Assembly (NCBI GenBank): GCA_903895725.1
Contig: CAITUV010000078.1
Coordinates: 20,722 to 84,721, forward strand
DNA length: 64,000 bases
From: an uncultured Myxococcales bacterium
GTDB taxonomy: Bacteria > Myxococcota_A > UBA9042 > CAIXZC01
Reading direction: 5' to 3'
Shown here in pieces: positions 14,233-22,565 of the stretch; position 1 is the stretch's first letter, and every line of letters starts with the position of its first letter. Under the pieces are notes generated by a model. The model searched no databases. It saw nothing but the letters and a program-made list of their open reading frames with translations, and was not told where the DNA came from. A program made the translations under genes and the position numbers.

Positions 14233-15251
14233 CCGTCCGCCGCCTGCCGGCATTCCTCCTCATGCTCTCTGTATCCCTGCTCCTTCCGGCCTGCGACGGC
14301 GGTGACGGGGGCGACGGCAGCTCGATCGATTCCGAGCGGGACGTGGATCCGATGCGGATCGGAGACGTCCTCGAAGCACCGGGCGAGCTCGACCCCCTTC
14401 CCGCTGGATTCGTGCCCGACAGTGCCCGGGCCGACCAGGTCGAAGCGCTCGAGAGGGCCAACTGGTATCGCTGGCAGAGCAACCTGCCGCCCCTCGATAT
14501 GATCGAGGCCATCAACGATGCGTGCCAGGCCCACTGCGACTACTATGTGACCCACAAGGACAAGTACCAGAGCACGGGCACGAGCCCTCACAATGAGGAC
14601 CCCCAGTGGGCCGAGGGTTTCACCGGCGTGGCTCCCTGGGACCGGATGGGGCACTTCGGATACCCGGACGGTGCAGCCGAGGTCATTGCTTTTGTCCACA
14701 ACCCGACCGGGGCCGTCGACGGCTGGATGAATACCCTCTACCACCGCATCCCGTTCATGGATGCTACCATGGTGTCCTGCGGCTACGGTGCCGCCGGCTC
14801 CGGGACGTGGCAGAACTCGAGCAAGATCGACACCATGGACTTCGGTTACTCGGATGCGGAGGGCAAGAAGTACGCAGGGATGGAACGCATGGGCATCTAC
14901 CCGCCGCCCGACAGCAGCGGGATCCCCGTCAGCTTCGACGGCATGGAGACTCCCCAGCCTCCGCCTCCTCCCGGCGGCTACCCGTCAGGCACGATCATCT
15001 CGATCACCTGGTCCTCGCCGGGCGGATTCAAAGTGGTGGAGCACCGCCTCTGGGCCGACAAGGACCAGGAGGACATTCCGCACGTCTGGCTCGATCCGGG
15101 CAATGATTCCAATCTCGCCGGGGGCAGCACCATCGCCATGTACGCCCATGATCCGCTCGAGCAGGGCACGAAGTACTGGGTCTCGATCAAGGGAGAGCGG
15201 GGGGGCAAGGCATGGGAGAAGACCTGGTCGTTCCACACGGCCCGGTACTGA
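14229..15251 (+). CDS. CAP-domain (SCP/PR1-like) lipoprotein
   Basis: A 340-residue exported protein. A GTG start overlapping the PilZ stop gives an N-terminal signal peptide ending at a lipobox-like LLPAC, followed by an Asp/Gly-rich linker. Residues 75-230 form a CAP domain: RANWYRWQSNLPPL, the HCDYYV helix, an EDPQW/EGFTGVAPWDRM segment and the NTLYHRIPFMD block, with GYG and MDFG strands after it. The C-terminal 100 residues, after a Pro-rich hinge, look like a separate beta-sandwich domain. CAP proteins are secreted and of diverse function in bacteria; the substrate here is unknown. Confidence 0.75.
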   Translation: MTVRRLPAFLLMLSVSLLLPACDGGDGGDGSSIDSERDVDPMRIGDVLEAPGELDPLPAGFVPDSARADQVEALERANWYRWQSNLPPLDMIEAINDACQAHCDYYVTHKDKYQSTGTSPHNEDPQWAEGFTGVAPWDRMGHFGYPDGAAEVIAFVHNPTGAVDGWMNTLYHRIPFMDATMVSCGYGAAGSGTWQNSSKIDTMDFGYSDAEGKKYAGMERMGIYPPPDSSGIPVSFDGMETPQPPPPPGGYPSGTIISITWSSPGGFKVVEHRLWADKDQEDIPHVWLDPGNDSNLAGGSTIAMYAHDPLEQGTKYWVSIKGERGGKAWEKTWSFHTARY

Positions 15252-15313
15252 GCCCGTTCGGAATCGGTCGAATCGATGAGAAACGACGGCAGCATGACCC
15301 ATCGAGGGCACTC

Positions 15314-15991
15314 GTGATCGCATCCGACATCCAGGTCCGCTGGCTGGGTACGGTCCCGTATCGGGATGCGCTGGCCGTGCAGTTGGAAACCCATCGAGCC
15401 GTGGTCGAGCATCGCTCTCCCGACACACTCCTCCTGCTCCAGCACCCGCCGGTCTATACCCTGGGAAAGCGGGGTGACCAGGGGGGTTTCCTGTTGACGC
15501 GGGAGGAGATTGGTCGACGAGGAGCCGAGATCGTGGCCACGGACCGCGGCGGTCTGCTCACGTTCCACGGGCCGGGACAACTGGTGGGCTACCCCATCCT
15601 GGCACTCGACGAGAGGCACCTCTCTCTCCGCTGCTACGTCGACGTCCTGATGCAGGCGCTTGCCCGCGTCCTGAAGAGCTTCGGAGTCGATGCGGCGGTG
15701 GATGCGTCGCGGCCTGGCGTGTATGTCCAGGGGCGCAAGATCGCCTCGGTCGGAGTCCGCCTGTCGGAGGGGGTGACCCGCCACGGCTTTGCCGTCAACC
15801 TGACCACCGACCTGTCCTGGTTCGATGCCATCGTTCCGTGCGGCCTGCACGGGGTCAAGGCGACGTCGCTGCAGGCAGAAACCGGCACGAGCCCGACTCC
15901 CGAGAAGTTCGGCAGAGCTGCAGCGGCCGAGCTGGAGGCCGGCCTGCGTCAGAAGCAGGGAAAACGCTCAGAAACCAGTTGCCGAACGTAG
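15314..15991 (+). CDS. lipB: octanoyl-[ACP]:protein N-octanoyltransferase
   Basis: LipB transfers octanoyl groups from acyl carrier protein to lipoyl domains, the first step of lipoate synthesis. With the GTG start at 15314 the protein has 225 residues, the family length. The motif LLLQHPPVYTLGKR is at residues 40-53, the glycine loop DRGGLLTFHGPGQLVGYP at 77-94, the catalytic lysine K142 in GRKIASVGVR and the nucleophile C176 in VPCGLHG. An in-frame ATG exists at 15212 but lies inside the preceding gene. The last 24 bases overlap the end of the convergent lipoprotein gene. lipA is not in the window. Confidence 0.92.
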   Translation: MIASDIQVRWLGTVPYRDALAVQLETHRAVVEHRSPDTLLLLQHPPVYTLGKRGDQGGFLLTREEIGRRGAEIVATDRGGLLTFHGPGQLVGYPILALDERHLSLRCYVDVLMQALARVLKSFGVDAAVDASRPGVYVQGRKIASVGVRLSEGVTRHGFAVNLTTDLSWFDAIVPCGLHGVKATSLQAETGTSPTPEKFGRAAAAELEAGLRQKQGKRSETSCRT

Positions 15992-16879
15992 CTGCTCGGC
16001 CAGCCCCTTGACGATGTTGTCCAGGGTCACGGCCACCGCCTTCTCCCGCGAGAACTCTCCCCCCTTATTCGGCCCGGAATCAAGCGAAAGCACGGCCTTC
16101 CCATCCCCGGTATCGATGACCTGGATGGAACCCCGCCCGGTAGCATAGAACTCCCCGTGCGATTCTTCCGCAAATGTCGCCTCGAGCGTCACGGAGAGCA
16201 CGTAGGCTGCCTCCCGCTTCACGCCGAGGGCCGCCAGATCGGTCCCGGGAGGCGGCTGCACCGCCTCGGGAATCAGGGAATGTCCCCCTGCCGTTGCCAC
16301 CGCGGCCAGCGGCTCCAGCAGACTCCTTTGGCAGTCCACCCCCGAGTCTGCCTTGCAGCTCCAGGAAAGCAGTACCCTGCCTGCAATCTGACGACGGGCC
16401 CGAGCCAGCTCGCTCTCCGGCACGGACAGGAGCACCCAGGAATCGAACTCGACGGCCGGCCGCTCCCACACTTCCTGGTAGAGCTTGGCTCTCAGGACCC
16501 GGGCCAGCCGGATGGGTCTCGATTGCGTCGTGAGGCGGATCTGGATGGCATAGGAGAACTCCCCATCCTTCTCCCGCTGAACGTCACTGCTGTCCTCCTG
16601 AACGGTGATTCCCAGCTCCCGCACCACTCCCCGCAACGCATCGTTGGTGGCCAGCTCATAGCCGTCGTCGCTGCTGGCGGCTCCGGCGGAGCGGCCGACG
16701 AAGTAGCGCTTGCCCCCCTTGTGCCCCCCCGACCTGGTCGTCCATTTCGGCGGCTCGGGGGCCGACGCACTCCTCAGAGCCGGTCCCGTGGAGCACCCGG
16801 CGGCCACGGCCCCCAGTGTCACGACCAGGGCAAGCACCGCCGCCACTCCAATTCCCGCAGAAAGAACCCGAGCGCTCAC
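15968..16879 (-). CDS. LPP20-like lipoprotein
   Basis: 303 residues beginning with a clear export signal (hydrophobic residues 8-28) ending at VAAGC, a lipoprotein cleavage site. The mature part starts with PPKWTTRSGG...KRYFVGRSAGAASSDDGYELATNDALRGVVREL, a pattern shared with LPP20/LptE-region lipoproteins, where an Ala-rich helix follows a YFVGxS strand. The second half contains SVTLEATF and GSIQVIDTGDGKAVLS, reminiscent of proteins scoring redundant outer-membrane functions. Expressed from its own leftward promoter (16927-16955) and convergent with lipB. Role unknown. Confidence 0.65.
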   Translation of the reverse strand: MSARVLSAGIGVAAVLALVVTLGAVAAGCSTGPALRSASAPEPPKWTTRSGGHKGGKRYFVGRSAGAASSDDGYELATNDALRGVVRELGITVQEDSSDVQREKDGEFSYAIQIRLTTQSRPIRLARVLRAKLYQEVWERPAVEFDSWVLLSVPESELARARRQIAGRVLLSWSCKADSGVDCQRSLLEPLAAVATAGGHSLIPEAVQPPPGTDLAALGVKREAAYVLSVTLEATFAEESHGEFYATGRGSIQVIDTGDGKAVLSLDSGPNKGGEFSREKAVAVTLDNIVKGLAEQLRSATGF

Positions 16880-16926
16880 GTGTCACCTCGTTAAACCATG
16901 GCAGTTCCAGAACCCCGCTGCCTGTT

Positions 16927-16955
16927 ACTCTAGCCGACCTCGAACGGCCAGGCAA
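16927..16955 (-). promoter_or_regulatory. sigma70-type promoter for the LPP20-like gene
   Basis: On the minus strand TTGCCT (16950-16955), 17-base spacer, TAGAGT (16927-16932), 48 bases before the ATG at 16879. Confidence 0.5.
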
Positions 16956-17014
16956 CGCTTGCAATCAGCAAGGACGCAGTACTAACATGGCCGTCCGACA
17001 ACGGAGGTGCAAGC

Positions 17015-17911
17015 ATGGCAGTCAGCCTCTTCCCGCTCCTGTTCGTGGTGGCGTTCGGGTCTTCGATGACCGCTCCGTTCTTCACGGTCCACGGGACCAT
17101 CGTGCTCACCAGCGCAGTGGTCCGGCTCTACACGCAGGATGCAGCGCCCGCAACGGCAAACGAGTCCCGGTGCCGCCCGATTGAGGGAACCGACGGCGCC
17201 CAGGAGTGCTTCGTGCCCGCTGGCAGCATGTCCTACTGCCATGCCGACCACTGCCAGGAGGAGGCCACCCGCCCGGTCTGGGTCGACCGTACCGAGGTCA
17301 CGGTCAGGCAGTTCCAGAAGTGCGTGGATGCCGGCAAGTGTCTGGCCCGCAAGTTCGATACGGTGGAGCGGTCCGAGTTCTGCAACATGGGCGCGGAAGG
17401 TCGGGAGGACCATCCCATGAACTGCGTGGAATGGGCAGGAGCCATCGCCTACTGCCGGTTCGTCGGCAAGCGGCTCCCCACCATTGGTGAGTGGAGGCTG
17501 GCGGCCGGAGCGGCGGATGGACGCCTGTACCCATGGGGAAACGAGCCGCCGGACTGTACTCGGGCCGATTTCCACTCGGAAGCGGAAGGCCGGGGATGCG
17601 GCAAGATGTACACCGTTCCGGCGGATTCGATGCCCGCAGGCGCCTCCCCATACGGATTGCTGCACATGGTCGGAAACGTCCTCGAGTGGACCTCCACCCT
17701 CAGCCCAACCTGCCTGGCTTCCGGCAAGACGGAGCAGGAACTGGAGGAGGACGACGAGACGCTCCGATTCGTGGCAGGCGGCTCGTTTGCCGACACGGGT
17801 GATACGCTCGCCCTGACCCGCTCGAGCATCGACGAGCAGGAATCCAAGCACGTGGGGGCCGGCTTCCGGTGCGCCCGGGATGTCGCTCCGGGTGAAGACG
17901 TTCCACAGTAG
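17015..17911 (+). CDS. formylglycine-generating enzyme-like (SUMF1/FGE-sulfatase domain) secreted protein
   Basis: 298 residues with an N-terminal export/anchor segment (about residues 3-35) and one FGE-sulfatase domain. Recognisable family blocks are the DRTEVTVRQFQKCVDAGKC segment, HPMNCVEWAGAIAYCRFVGKRLPTIGEWRLAAG, LYPWGNEPP, SPYGLLHMVGNVLEWTS and the C-terminal VGAGFRCARD. In Myxococcota and many other bacteria such domains are often non-catalytic modules associated with kinases or surface proteins. I cannot place the two catalytic Cys of true formylglycine-generating enzymes, so activity is doubtful. Convergent with the CAP-domain gene eight bases downstream. Confidence 0.82.
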   Translation: MAVSLFPLLFVVAFGSSMTAPFFTVHGTIVLTSAVVRLYTQDAAPATANESRCRPIEGTDGAQECFVPAGSMSYCHADHCQEEATRPVWVDRTEVTVRQFQKCVDAGKCLARKFDTVERSEFCNMGAEGREDHPMNCVEWAGAIAYCRFVGKRLPTIGEWRLAAGAADGRLYPWGNEPPDCTRADFHSEAEGRGCGKMYTVPADSMPAGASPYGLLHMVGNVLEWTSTLSPTCLASGKTEQELEEDDETLRFVAGGSFADTGDTLALTRSSIDEQESKHVGAGFRCARDVAPGEDVPQ

Positions 17912-17919
17912 AGCCAGGT

Positions 17920-18972
17920 TCAGTTGGTCGACGTGAAGTTCTGGGTGGCCCAGGTCTTATGGCCGTCAGTGTAGACTCCGATTCCGCTGAACTTGAAGTC
18001 GGGACGCAACAGGTTCTCCCGGTGGCCCGGGCTGTCCATCCACATCCGGACGAACTCCTCGGCCGAGGCCTGGGTCGACAGAGCGATGTTCTCCCCCGCC
18101 CACCCGTAGTTCGAAAGCCCGGCATTGGCGAGCCGCATGGCCAGCGTGCGGTTCTCCTCCGTGGGCGAGTCGTGGGCGAAGTAGCCCAGCTCGGCCATCT
18201 CCCGGGAATGACGTCGGGCTGCCACGGTGAGAAGCGGTGCGTTGGTGAGCGCCCCCTGTCCGGCCGCCACGCGCTCTGCGTTGACCAGCTCCAGGATCTG
18301 GCGCTCCATGTCCGCCAGGAAGACGGCCCCGTCAGCCCCGGTCCCTGGAGCTGCGGACGGGGCGACTGCGGCGGGGGACTCGGGCGGGTTCGGTGCCGGA
18401 GCAGGGAGTGCCGCTTCCGGGTTGGTGGGGGCCTCCATCCGCTCCAGCTCCCGGAAGGCATCCCGCTCATTGTCGAAGACGTAGCCGTCCTCGCCATCGT
18501 CCTGGGAGGGAGCCTCCTCCAGGCCGACGTCCTCCTCCGCACCCTCGTCCTCGTCGACGCCCTCGGTTGCGTCCTCGTCGAGGCCCTCCTCGGCCTCCCC
18601 GCTCTCCAGCTCCTCGAAGGCATCGCCTTCTTCCGGAACAACCACGTCTCCCGGCTCCAGGTCGGTCGAATCACCCGAATCCACGTCCTCGCCTGCATCG
18701 TCGATCACGGTGCGCTGCCACTGGACGACGACCGGTCCACGCACGGTCCACAGAGGGGCAACGACGAGTGGGCGCCGAACCACGACCACGTGGGGACCAC
18801 TACGGTACACGTGCCGACGGACCACCACGTGGGCCCTGTAGCCCGGACGCCTTGGCCGGCGGTGTTCGGAAGCGACCGAGGATTCCGGCGAACCGGGGTC
18901 CGCCTGGACGGGTAGACCGGTCCCCAAGAGCACTGCGGAAAGCAGCAGCACAACCGGGAATCTGCCAGACAT
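17920..18972 (-). CDS. secreted CAP-domain protein with acidic linker
   Basis: 350 residues. The start at 18972 (ATG preceded by AAGGAGG) gives a signal peptide ending near VQA. An N-terminal His/Arg/Val-rich segment (residues 35-80) is followed by a long Glu/Asp-rich low-complexity linker (about 95-170) and a C-terminal CAP domain: LELVNAERVAAGQGAL, RHSREMAELGYFAHDSP, GWAGENIA and WMDSPGHRENLL with the typical His and Glu residues, ending FTSTN. This is the standard bacterial YkwD-like CAP core. A longer reading frame runs upstream to 19500 but would include the queE downstream region and is not supported. Confidence 0.82.
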   Translation of the reverse strand: MSGRFPVVLLLSAVLLGTGLPVQADPGSPESSVASEHRRPRRPGYRAHVVVRRHVYRSGPHVVVVRRPLVVAPLWTVRGPVVVQWQRTVIDDAGEDVDSGDSTDLEPGDVVVPEEGDAFEELESGEAEEGLDEDATEGVDEDEGAEEDVGLEEAPSQDDGEDGYVFDNERDAFRELERMEAPTNPEAALPAPAPNPPESPAAVAPSAAPGTGADGAVFLADMERQILELVNAERVAAGQGALTNAPLLTVAARRHSREMAELGYFAHDSPTEENRTLAMRLANAGLSNYGWAGENIALSTQASAEEFVRMWMDSPGHRENLLRPDFKFSGIGVYTDGHKTWATQNFTSTN

Positions 18973-18987
18973 GGGGTGCCTCCTTTT

Positions 18988-19017
18988 GAAAAAGAGCGGG
19001 CGGGAGACGCCCCCCGC
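18988..19017 (-). terminator. probable terminator after queE
   Basis: On the minus strand GCGGG and CCCGC form a hairpin (19000-19017) followed by CCGCTCTTTTT. It lies between the end of queE and the CAP gene, so the two are probably not co-transcribed. Confidence 0.45.
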
Positions 19018-19088
19018 AGGCGGGCTATTCAGACTTCCTGCGGACTCAACGCACGCCTCCGGCCGGGATACCACGCACGGCCCGGGGC

Positions 19089-19754
19089 TCACACTTTGCG
19101 CTTCTCGCCCCATACGACCTTGTGAAGCTGGAGGTGGAACCGGTAGGGCAGGCGGTCCGCCAGCATCCAGTCGGCCAGGTCCACCGGTCGGAGCAGTCCC
19201 CAGGCCGGAGAGAAAAGGACGTTCCCCGGGGGAATCGGCAGGGGAGAGCGGGCCTCGAGAAACGCCACCGCCCACCGGTAGTCTTCCGGGGACGTCAGCA
19301 CGAGCTTGAGCTGATCCGCAGGCCCCAGAAGCGGCAGATTGGATTCGAGGAATGGAGTCGCTCCGTGGGCCGGAATGCCGAGGGCCCCGGGCGTCTTGAC
19401 GTCCACGACTTTGATCACCTCGCTCGGCAGCCGGCCGAGCGGCAGGGTTCCGTTGGTCTCGAGGTGGACCTCGATGCCGTCGTCGAGCAGCCCCTCGCAC
19501 AGAGCGATCGCGGCCTGGTGCTGGAGCATGGGCTCACCACCCGTGAGCAGCACCCTCCCGAGCCGAGCGGCCCGGGAATCTTCCCGCAGCAGGTCGACGC
19601 TGCGTAGCGAGCCGGGCTCGGTGCGGGCGTATCGGGTGTCGCAATACCGGCAGTCCAGGTTGCACCCGGACAGGCGGATGAGAAATGTGGGGAGCCCGCC
19701 CCCCAGCGACTCGCCCAGCACGCAGGCGTAGCACTCGTTGACACGACACTCCAT
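19089..19754 (-). CDS. queE: 7-carboxy-7-deazaguanine synthase
   Basis: QueE is a radical SAM enzyme that rearranges carboxytetrahydropterin to 7-carboxy-7-deazaguanine in queuosine/7-deazaguanine synthesis. The protein has 221 residues, as expected for QueE. The cluster motif GCNLDCRYCDT has Cys 31, 35 and 38; TGGEPMLQ is the SAM-binding GGE motif; HLETNGT and VDVKTPG are family strands. The start at 19754 is the ATG of MECRV; extensions upstream would run into the divergent outer-membrane-protein promoter. QueC, QueD and QueF genes are not in the window. Confidence 0.9.
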   Translation of the reverse strand: MECRVNECYACVLGESLGGGLPTFLIRLSGCNLDCRYCDTRYARTEPGSLRSVDLLREDSRAARLGRVLLTGGEPMLQHQAAIALCEGLLDDGIEVHLETNGTLPLGRLPSEVIKVVDVKTPGALGIPAHGATPFLESNLPLLGPADQLKLVLTSPEDYRWAVAFLEARSPLPIPPGNVLFSPAWGLLRPVDLADWMLADRLPYRFHLQLHKVVWGEKRKV

Positions 19755-19783
19755 TGGGCAAACCCTCCCGGCTCGTGTACAAT
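19754..19783 (+). promoter_or_regulatory. sigma70-type promoter for the outer-membrane protein
   Basis: TTGGGC (19754-19759), 18-base spacer, TACAAT (19778-19783), 48 bases before the ATG at 19831. The -35 abuts the divergent queE start codon. Confidence 0.45.
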
Positions 19784-19830
19784 CCGGAAGCATAGCCGAC
19801 CGCCGCACGTTGGCAAGAGAAGGAGACGAC

Positions 19831-21252
19831 ATGCTCGGGATCTCACTCACGCAGGGACGCTACGCAAGGACGGCTCGCTTCCTTGCGGGGGCGGGTCTTT
19901 TCCTGTGCGTCCTGTCCGCAGGCCCGGCCTTCGCCCAGGCACCGGGCACGGTACCGCCGCTGGAGCCGGCGCCGTCCGGGCTCACCGGCGGCGTCGAGGG
20001 CATGCTCACATTCGGCAAGTTCTCCGAGGACTACTTCCTGTCGGTGGGGGTGGGAACCACCCTGGCCTTCTCCGACTTCATGGTCGGCATCCAGGCCCCG
20101 CTCAAGATCCGGGTGATCGACAACAAGCCGGACGGCCAGCCCTGGTACCGGGAGGAGGACTGGGACGAGCCCTCGGACTGGACCCGGATCCTGCGCTTCT
20201 TCCAGTATGGGCAGCCCCACGACCTCTTCTACCTGCGGCTCGGGGAGCTGGTGTCGTCCACCATCGGACACGGTACCATCGTGGGGCGCTACTACAACAC
20301 GCTCGAGCTGGATCACTACCACACCGGGCTCTCGACCAAGCTCAACCTCGAGCAGGGCGGTGCCGAGGTGCTTACCAACGACATCCTCGTGTGGAACCTG
20401 GTGGCCGCACGCGGGTACGTCCGCCCCTTCCTCCTGGCCATGGAGGACCCGAACCCGATACTTGGAAAGCTGGCCGTCGGGACCACGTTTGCGGCGGATT
20501 TCCTGGCGCCGACACGGGTTTCCACGGAGACCACGCCGGAAGAGAAGCAGCCCACCGATGTCGCCTGGTTCACCGGCATCGACCTCGAGCTCGAGGCAGT
20601 GCGGACGCCGAGCTACGCACTCACGCCCTACACGGACCTCAACTTCTTTGCAACCCGGGGGACCGGCTGGCACGTAGGCGTTCTCAACGAGTTGTCTGCA
20701 CTCAAGAGCACGTTCGAGCTGCGGTTGGAATACCGGCTCCTTTCCTCCCGGTACGCTCCCAGCTACTTCAACACCCTCTACGACATCGAACGGGTGGCCT
20801 TCCTCCCGCTTCCCCAGTTTGACGGCGCGGCGGACAACCCGGCGGTACCCAAGCAATTCTACTTCCAGGAAGCGGAGGGGCTCAAGCTGCGCAACGGGTT
20901 CTACGGGGAGCTGTTTGCCAACGTGCTGGGGCTGGTCGGGCTCGGGGGAATCTACGAGGACTATCAGGGGGCCGACAATGCCAGCGTGACGATGCGTGCG
21001 GACCTCCCGGAAATCGCCGGCATCAAGCTGGCGGCCTACTACACCCGCCGGAACTTCGACGGGTTCTCCGAGCTGTTCAGCCTGGATGATGCTCTCCTGG
21101 TTGCGGAGGGGCGCTATCGGTTCTTCGGCCCGATGTTCGCGTATGGCATCTACTCGATCACCTGGCAGGAGACGACCGACTCGGACGGATTCAAGACCTA
21201 CGAGTCGGACGACAGCTTCCAGGCTGGCGTCGGTGCATCCTTCTCGTTCTGA
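19831..21252 (+). CDS. outer-membrane beta-barrel protein of unknown function
   Basis: 473 residues starting at an ATG preceded by AAGGAGA. Residues 1-37 form a signal peptide ending at AFAQA. The remainder alternates polar and hydrophobic residues in many short strands (for example YSLTPYTDLNFFATRGTGWHVGVLNEL and FELRLEYRLLSSRYAP) and ends in a terminal phenylalanine (ASFSF), typical of an outer-membrane barrel recognised by BamA. Aromatic girdle residues are frequent. I do not recognise a specific family. A good promoter directly upstream and a separate promoter for the next gene suggest a single-gene transcript. Confidence 0.7.
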   Translation: MLGISLTQGRYARTARFLAGAGLFLCVLSAGPAFAQAPGTVPPLEPAPSGLTGGVEGMLTFGKFSEDYFLSVGVGTTLAFSDFMVGIQAPLKIRVIDNKPDGQPWYREEDWDEPSDWTRILRFFQYGQPHDLFYLRLGELVSSTIGHGTIVGRYYNTLELDHYHTGLSTKLNLEQGGAEVLTNDILVWNLVAARGYVRPFLLAMEDPNPILGKLAVGTTFAADFLAPTRVSTETTPEEKQPTDVAWFTGIDLELEAVRTPSYALTPYTDLNFFATRGTGWHVGVLNELSALKSTFELRLEYRLLSSRYAPSYFNTLYDIERVAFLPLPQFDGAADNPAVPKQFYFQEAEGLKLRNGFYGELFANVLGLVGLGGIYEDYQGADNASVTMRADLPEIAGIKLAAYYTRRNFDGFSELFSLDDALLVAEGRYRFFGPMFAYGIYSITWQETTDSDGFKTYESDDSFQAGVGASFSF

Positions 21253-21253
21253 A

Positions 21254-21282
21254 TTGCCCCTCGGAATAATTCGGGCTATAGT
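21254..21282 (+). promoter_or_regulatory. sigma70-type promoter for the NTF2-like lipoprotein
   Basis: TTGCCC (21254-21259), 17-base spacer, TATAGT (21277-21282), starting just after the barrel-protein stop codon. Confidence 0.55.
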
Positions 21283-21334
21283 GTGTTCGGCCTGCAGGTC
21301 TGCTTCCGGCCCGCAAGGCCACCAGGAGGTTCGA

Positions 21335-21805
21335 ATGAGAGTGCTTGCCGTTGTCACGCTAGGAGTCGCAATGCTGGCCTGCGGGCCTGCCTATATCGAA
21401 GGGACGACCGTTCCCGACACGTCGGAGAATCGGGATCTGCTCCAGGCCGTGGAACAATACCGCGTGGCGGTCGAGCAGCGGGATGCCGGGGCACTCGTCG
21501 AGCTGGTGGCCAAGGGCTACTTCGAGAATGCGTCGACCACGTCGGAGGCCAAGGACGACTACGGGTATGAGCAGCTTCTGCGCAAGGTGCTCCCCGTTCT
21601 TCAGGACAACGTCAAGAAGGTCCTCTACAAGATCACCGTCGAGAAGGTCTCCATCAAGGGGAGCCAGGCCAGTGCCTTCGTCGAGTACGAGCTGACCTTC
21701 CAGTACGAGGAGGGGGGACTCGAGGGATGGGCGACGGGCAAGGACAAGAACCGGCTGGACTTCGTGATGGAGGATGGCCGCTGGAAGATCATTGCCGGGC
21801 TCTGA
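21335..21805 (+). CDS. lipoprotein with NTF2/SnoaL-like domain
   Basis: 156 residues. The ATG at 21335, preceded by AGGAGG, opens a short signal peptide with MLAC as lipidation site. The mature part has a helix (NRDLLQAVEQYRVAVEQRDAGALVEL) followed by strands with the pattern VEKVSIKGSQASAFVEYEL and a closing DFVMEDGRWKIIAG, the usual order of an NTF2-like cone fold. Such domains bind ligands or act in many unrelated contexts; no active-site residues point to a reaction. Confidence 0.65.
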   Translation: MRVLAVVTLGVAMLACGPAYIEGTTVPDTSENRDLLQAVEQYRVAVEQRDAGALVELVAKGYFENASTTSEAKDDYGYEQLLRKVLPVLQDNVKKVLYKITVEKVSIKGSQASAFVEYELTFQYEEGGLEGWATGKDKNRLDFVMEDGRWKIIAGL

Positions 21806-21877
21806 CCGGGATGGCGGGCCTCTTCCGGCCTGCAGAACCACCGGAGCGCTCGTTGTCGGGGGGGAACGGGCGGCATC

Positions 21878-22510
21878 ATGTGTGCGGACAATCGAGACCC
21901 GAAATCCAGATCCGGAGGGAGCAGTTTTTCTCCGGAGCACGGAGGTCCCTATCGCTCCCCCCCCATCCGTGACTTCGTCTTCTTCTCCGAGAGTGCCCGG
22001 TCGGTCCTCGAATGCCTCGAGCTCAATGCAAAGGAGGGCATCTTCGTCGGCCCGCTCAAGCTGAGGACCAGCGCCCTGGCGGTAATCGAGGCGGTCGGAA
22101 CGGATGAGGCCCCTTGCCAGGTACGGCTCATCGGGCGCATCGAGGCCATCGACCAGGCCCCCTACCCGTTCATCAGCGTCTCCTGGCTGCGGGCCGTGTC
22201 CCCCCTCAGGCCGTCCCGCTTCCATGCGGCAGTGGAGCTGCACTACGGGTTCCGTCTTCCGATTCCGGCGGAAGGGCTCCAGGATTCCGATTTCGAAACC
22301 GGGACCGAGTACGATTTCATCCAGCGCCTGCTGTCTCCCCGCCGGGTCGATGCGGCCCGTGGGGACGGCCGCGGCCCCGGGGCGGTGACACAGGAGCTGG
22401 CGACCCTGCGTCGCCCCGACGTGACCGACGTGGCCAAGCTGAGGGAGCGGGTCGGCATGGCCTCCACCATTGCCCTGCCTCGAAACATGCTGGACAAGGA
22501 AGATTCCTGA
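21878..22510 (+). CDS. hypothetical protein
   Basis: 210 residues, no family recognised. A Ser/Gly/Pro-rich N-terminus is followed by alternating strands (RDFVFFSESARSVLECLEL, IFVGPLKL, RLIGRIEAIDQAPYPFISVSW) that could make a small beta barrel, and a charged C-terminal helix region. No export signal and no membrane segment. The upstream GGGGGGAA is a plausible Shine-Dalgarno but spacing is long, so the start may be internal. Convergent with tatD-like across a hairpin. Confidence 0.55.
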   Translation: MCADNRDPKSRSGGSSFSPEHGGPYRSPPIRDFVFFSESARSVLECLELNAKEGIFVGPLKLRTSALAVIEAVGTDEAPCQVRLIGRIEAIDQAPYPFISVSWLRAVSPLRPSRFHAAVELHYGFRLPIPAEGLQDSDFETGTEYDFIQRLLSPRRVDAARGDGRGPGAVTQELATLRRPDVTDVAKLRERVGMASTIALPRNMLDKEDS

Positions 22511-22512
22511 GG

Positions 22513-22541
22513 CTGCTGCAGAGTCGCGCCCCCTGCAGCAG
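22513..22541. terminator. bidirectional hairpin between convergent genes
   Basis: CTGCTGCAG (22513-22521) pairs perfectly with CTGCAGCAG (22533-22541) around an 11-base loop, midway between two convergent stop codons. No T tract on either side, so termination strength is uncertain. Confidence 0.5.
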
Positions 22542-22565
22542 GGTCACGGACACACCGGCCGGCGT

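Noticed and set aside
17920..19500. Long version of the CAP-domain protein starting near 19500
   Set aside because: It would overlap queE and lacks a signal peptide; the ATG at 18972 has AAGGAGG and a proper signal.
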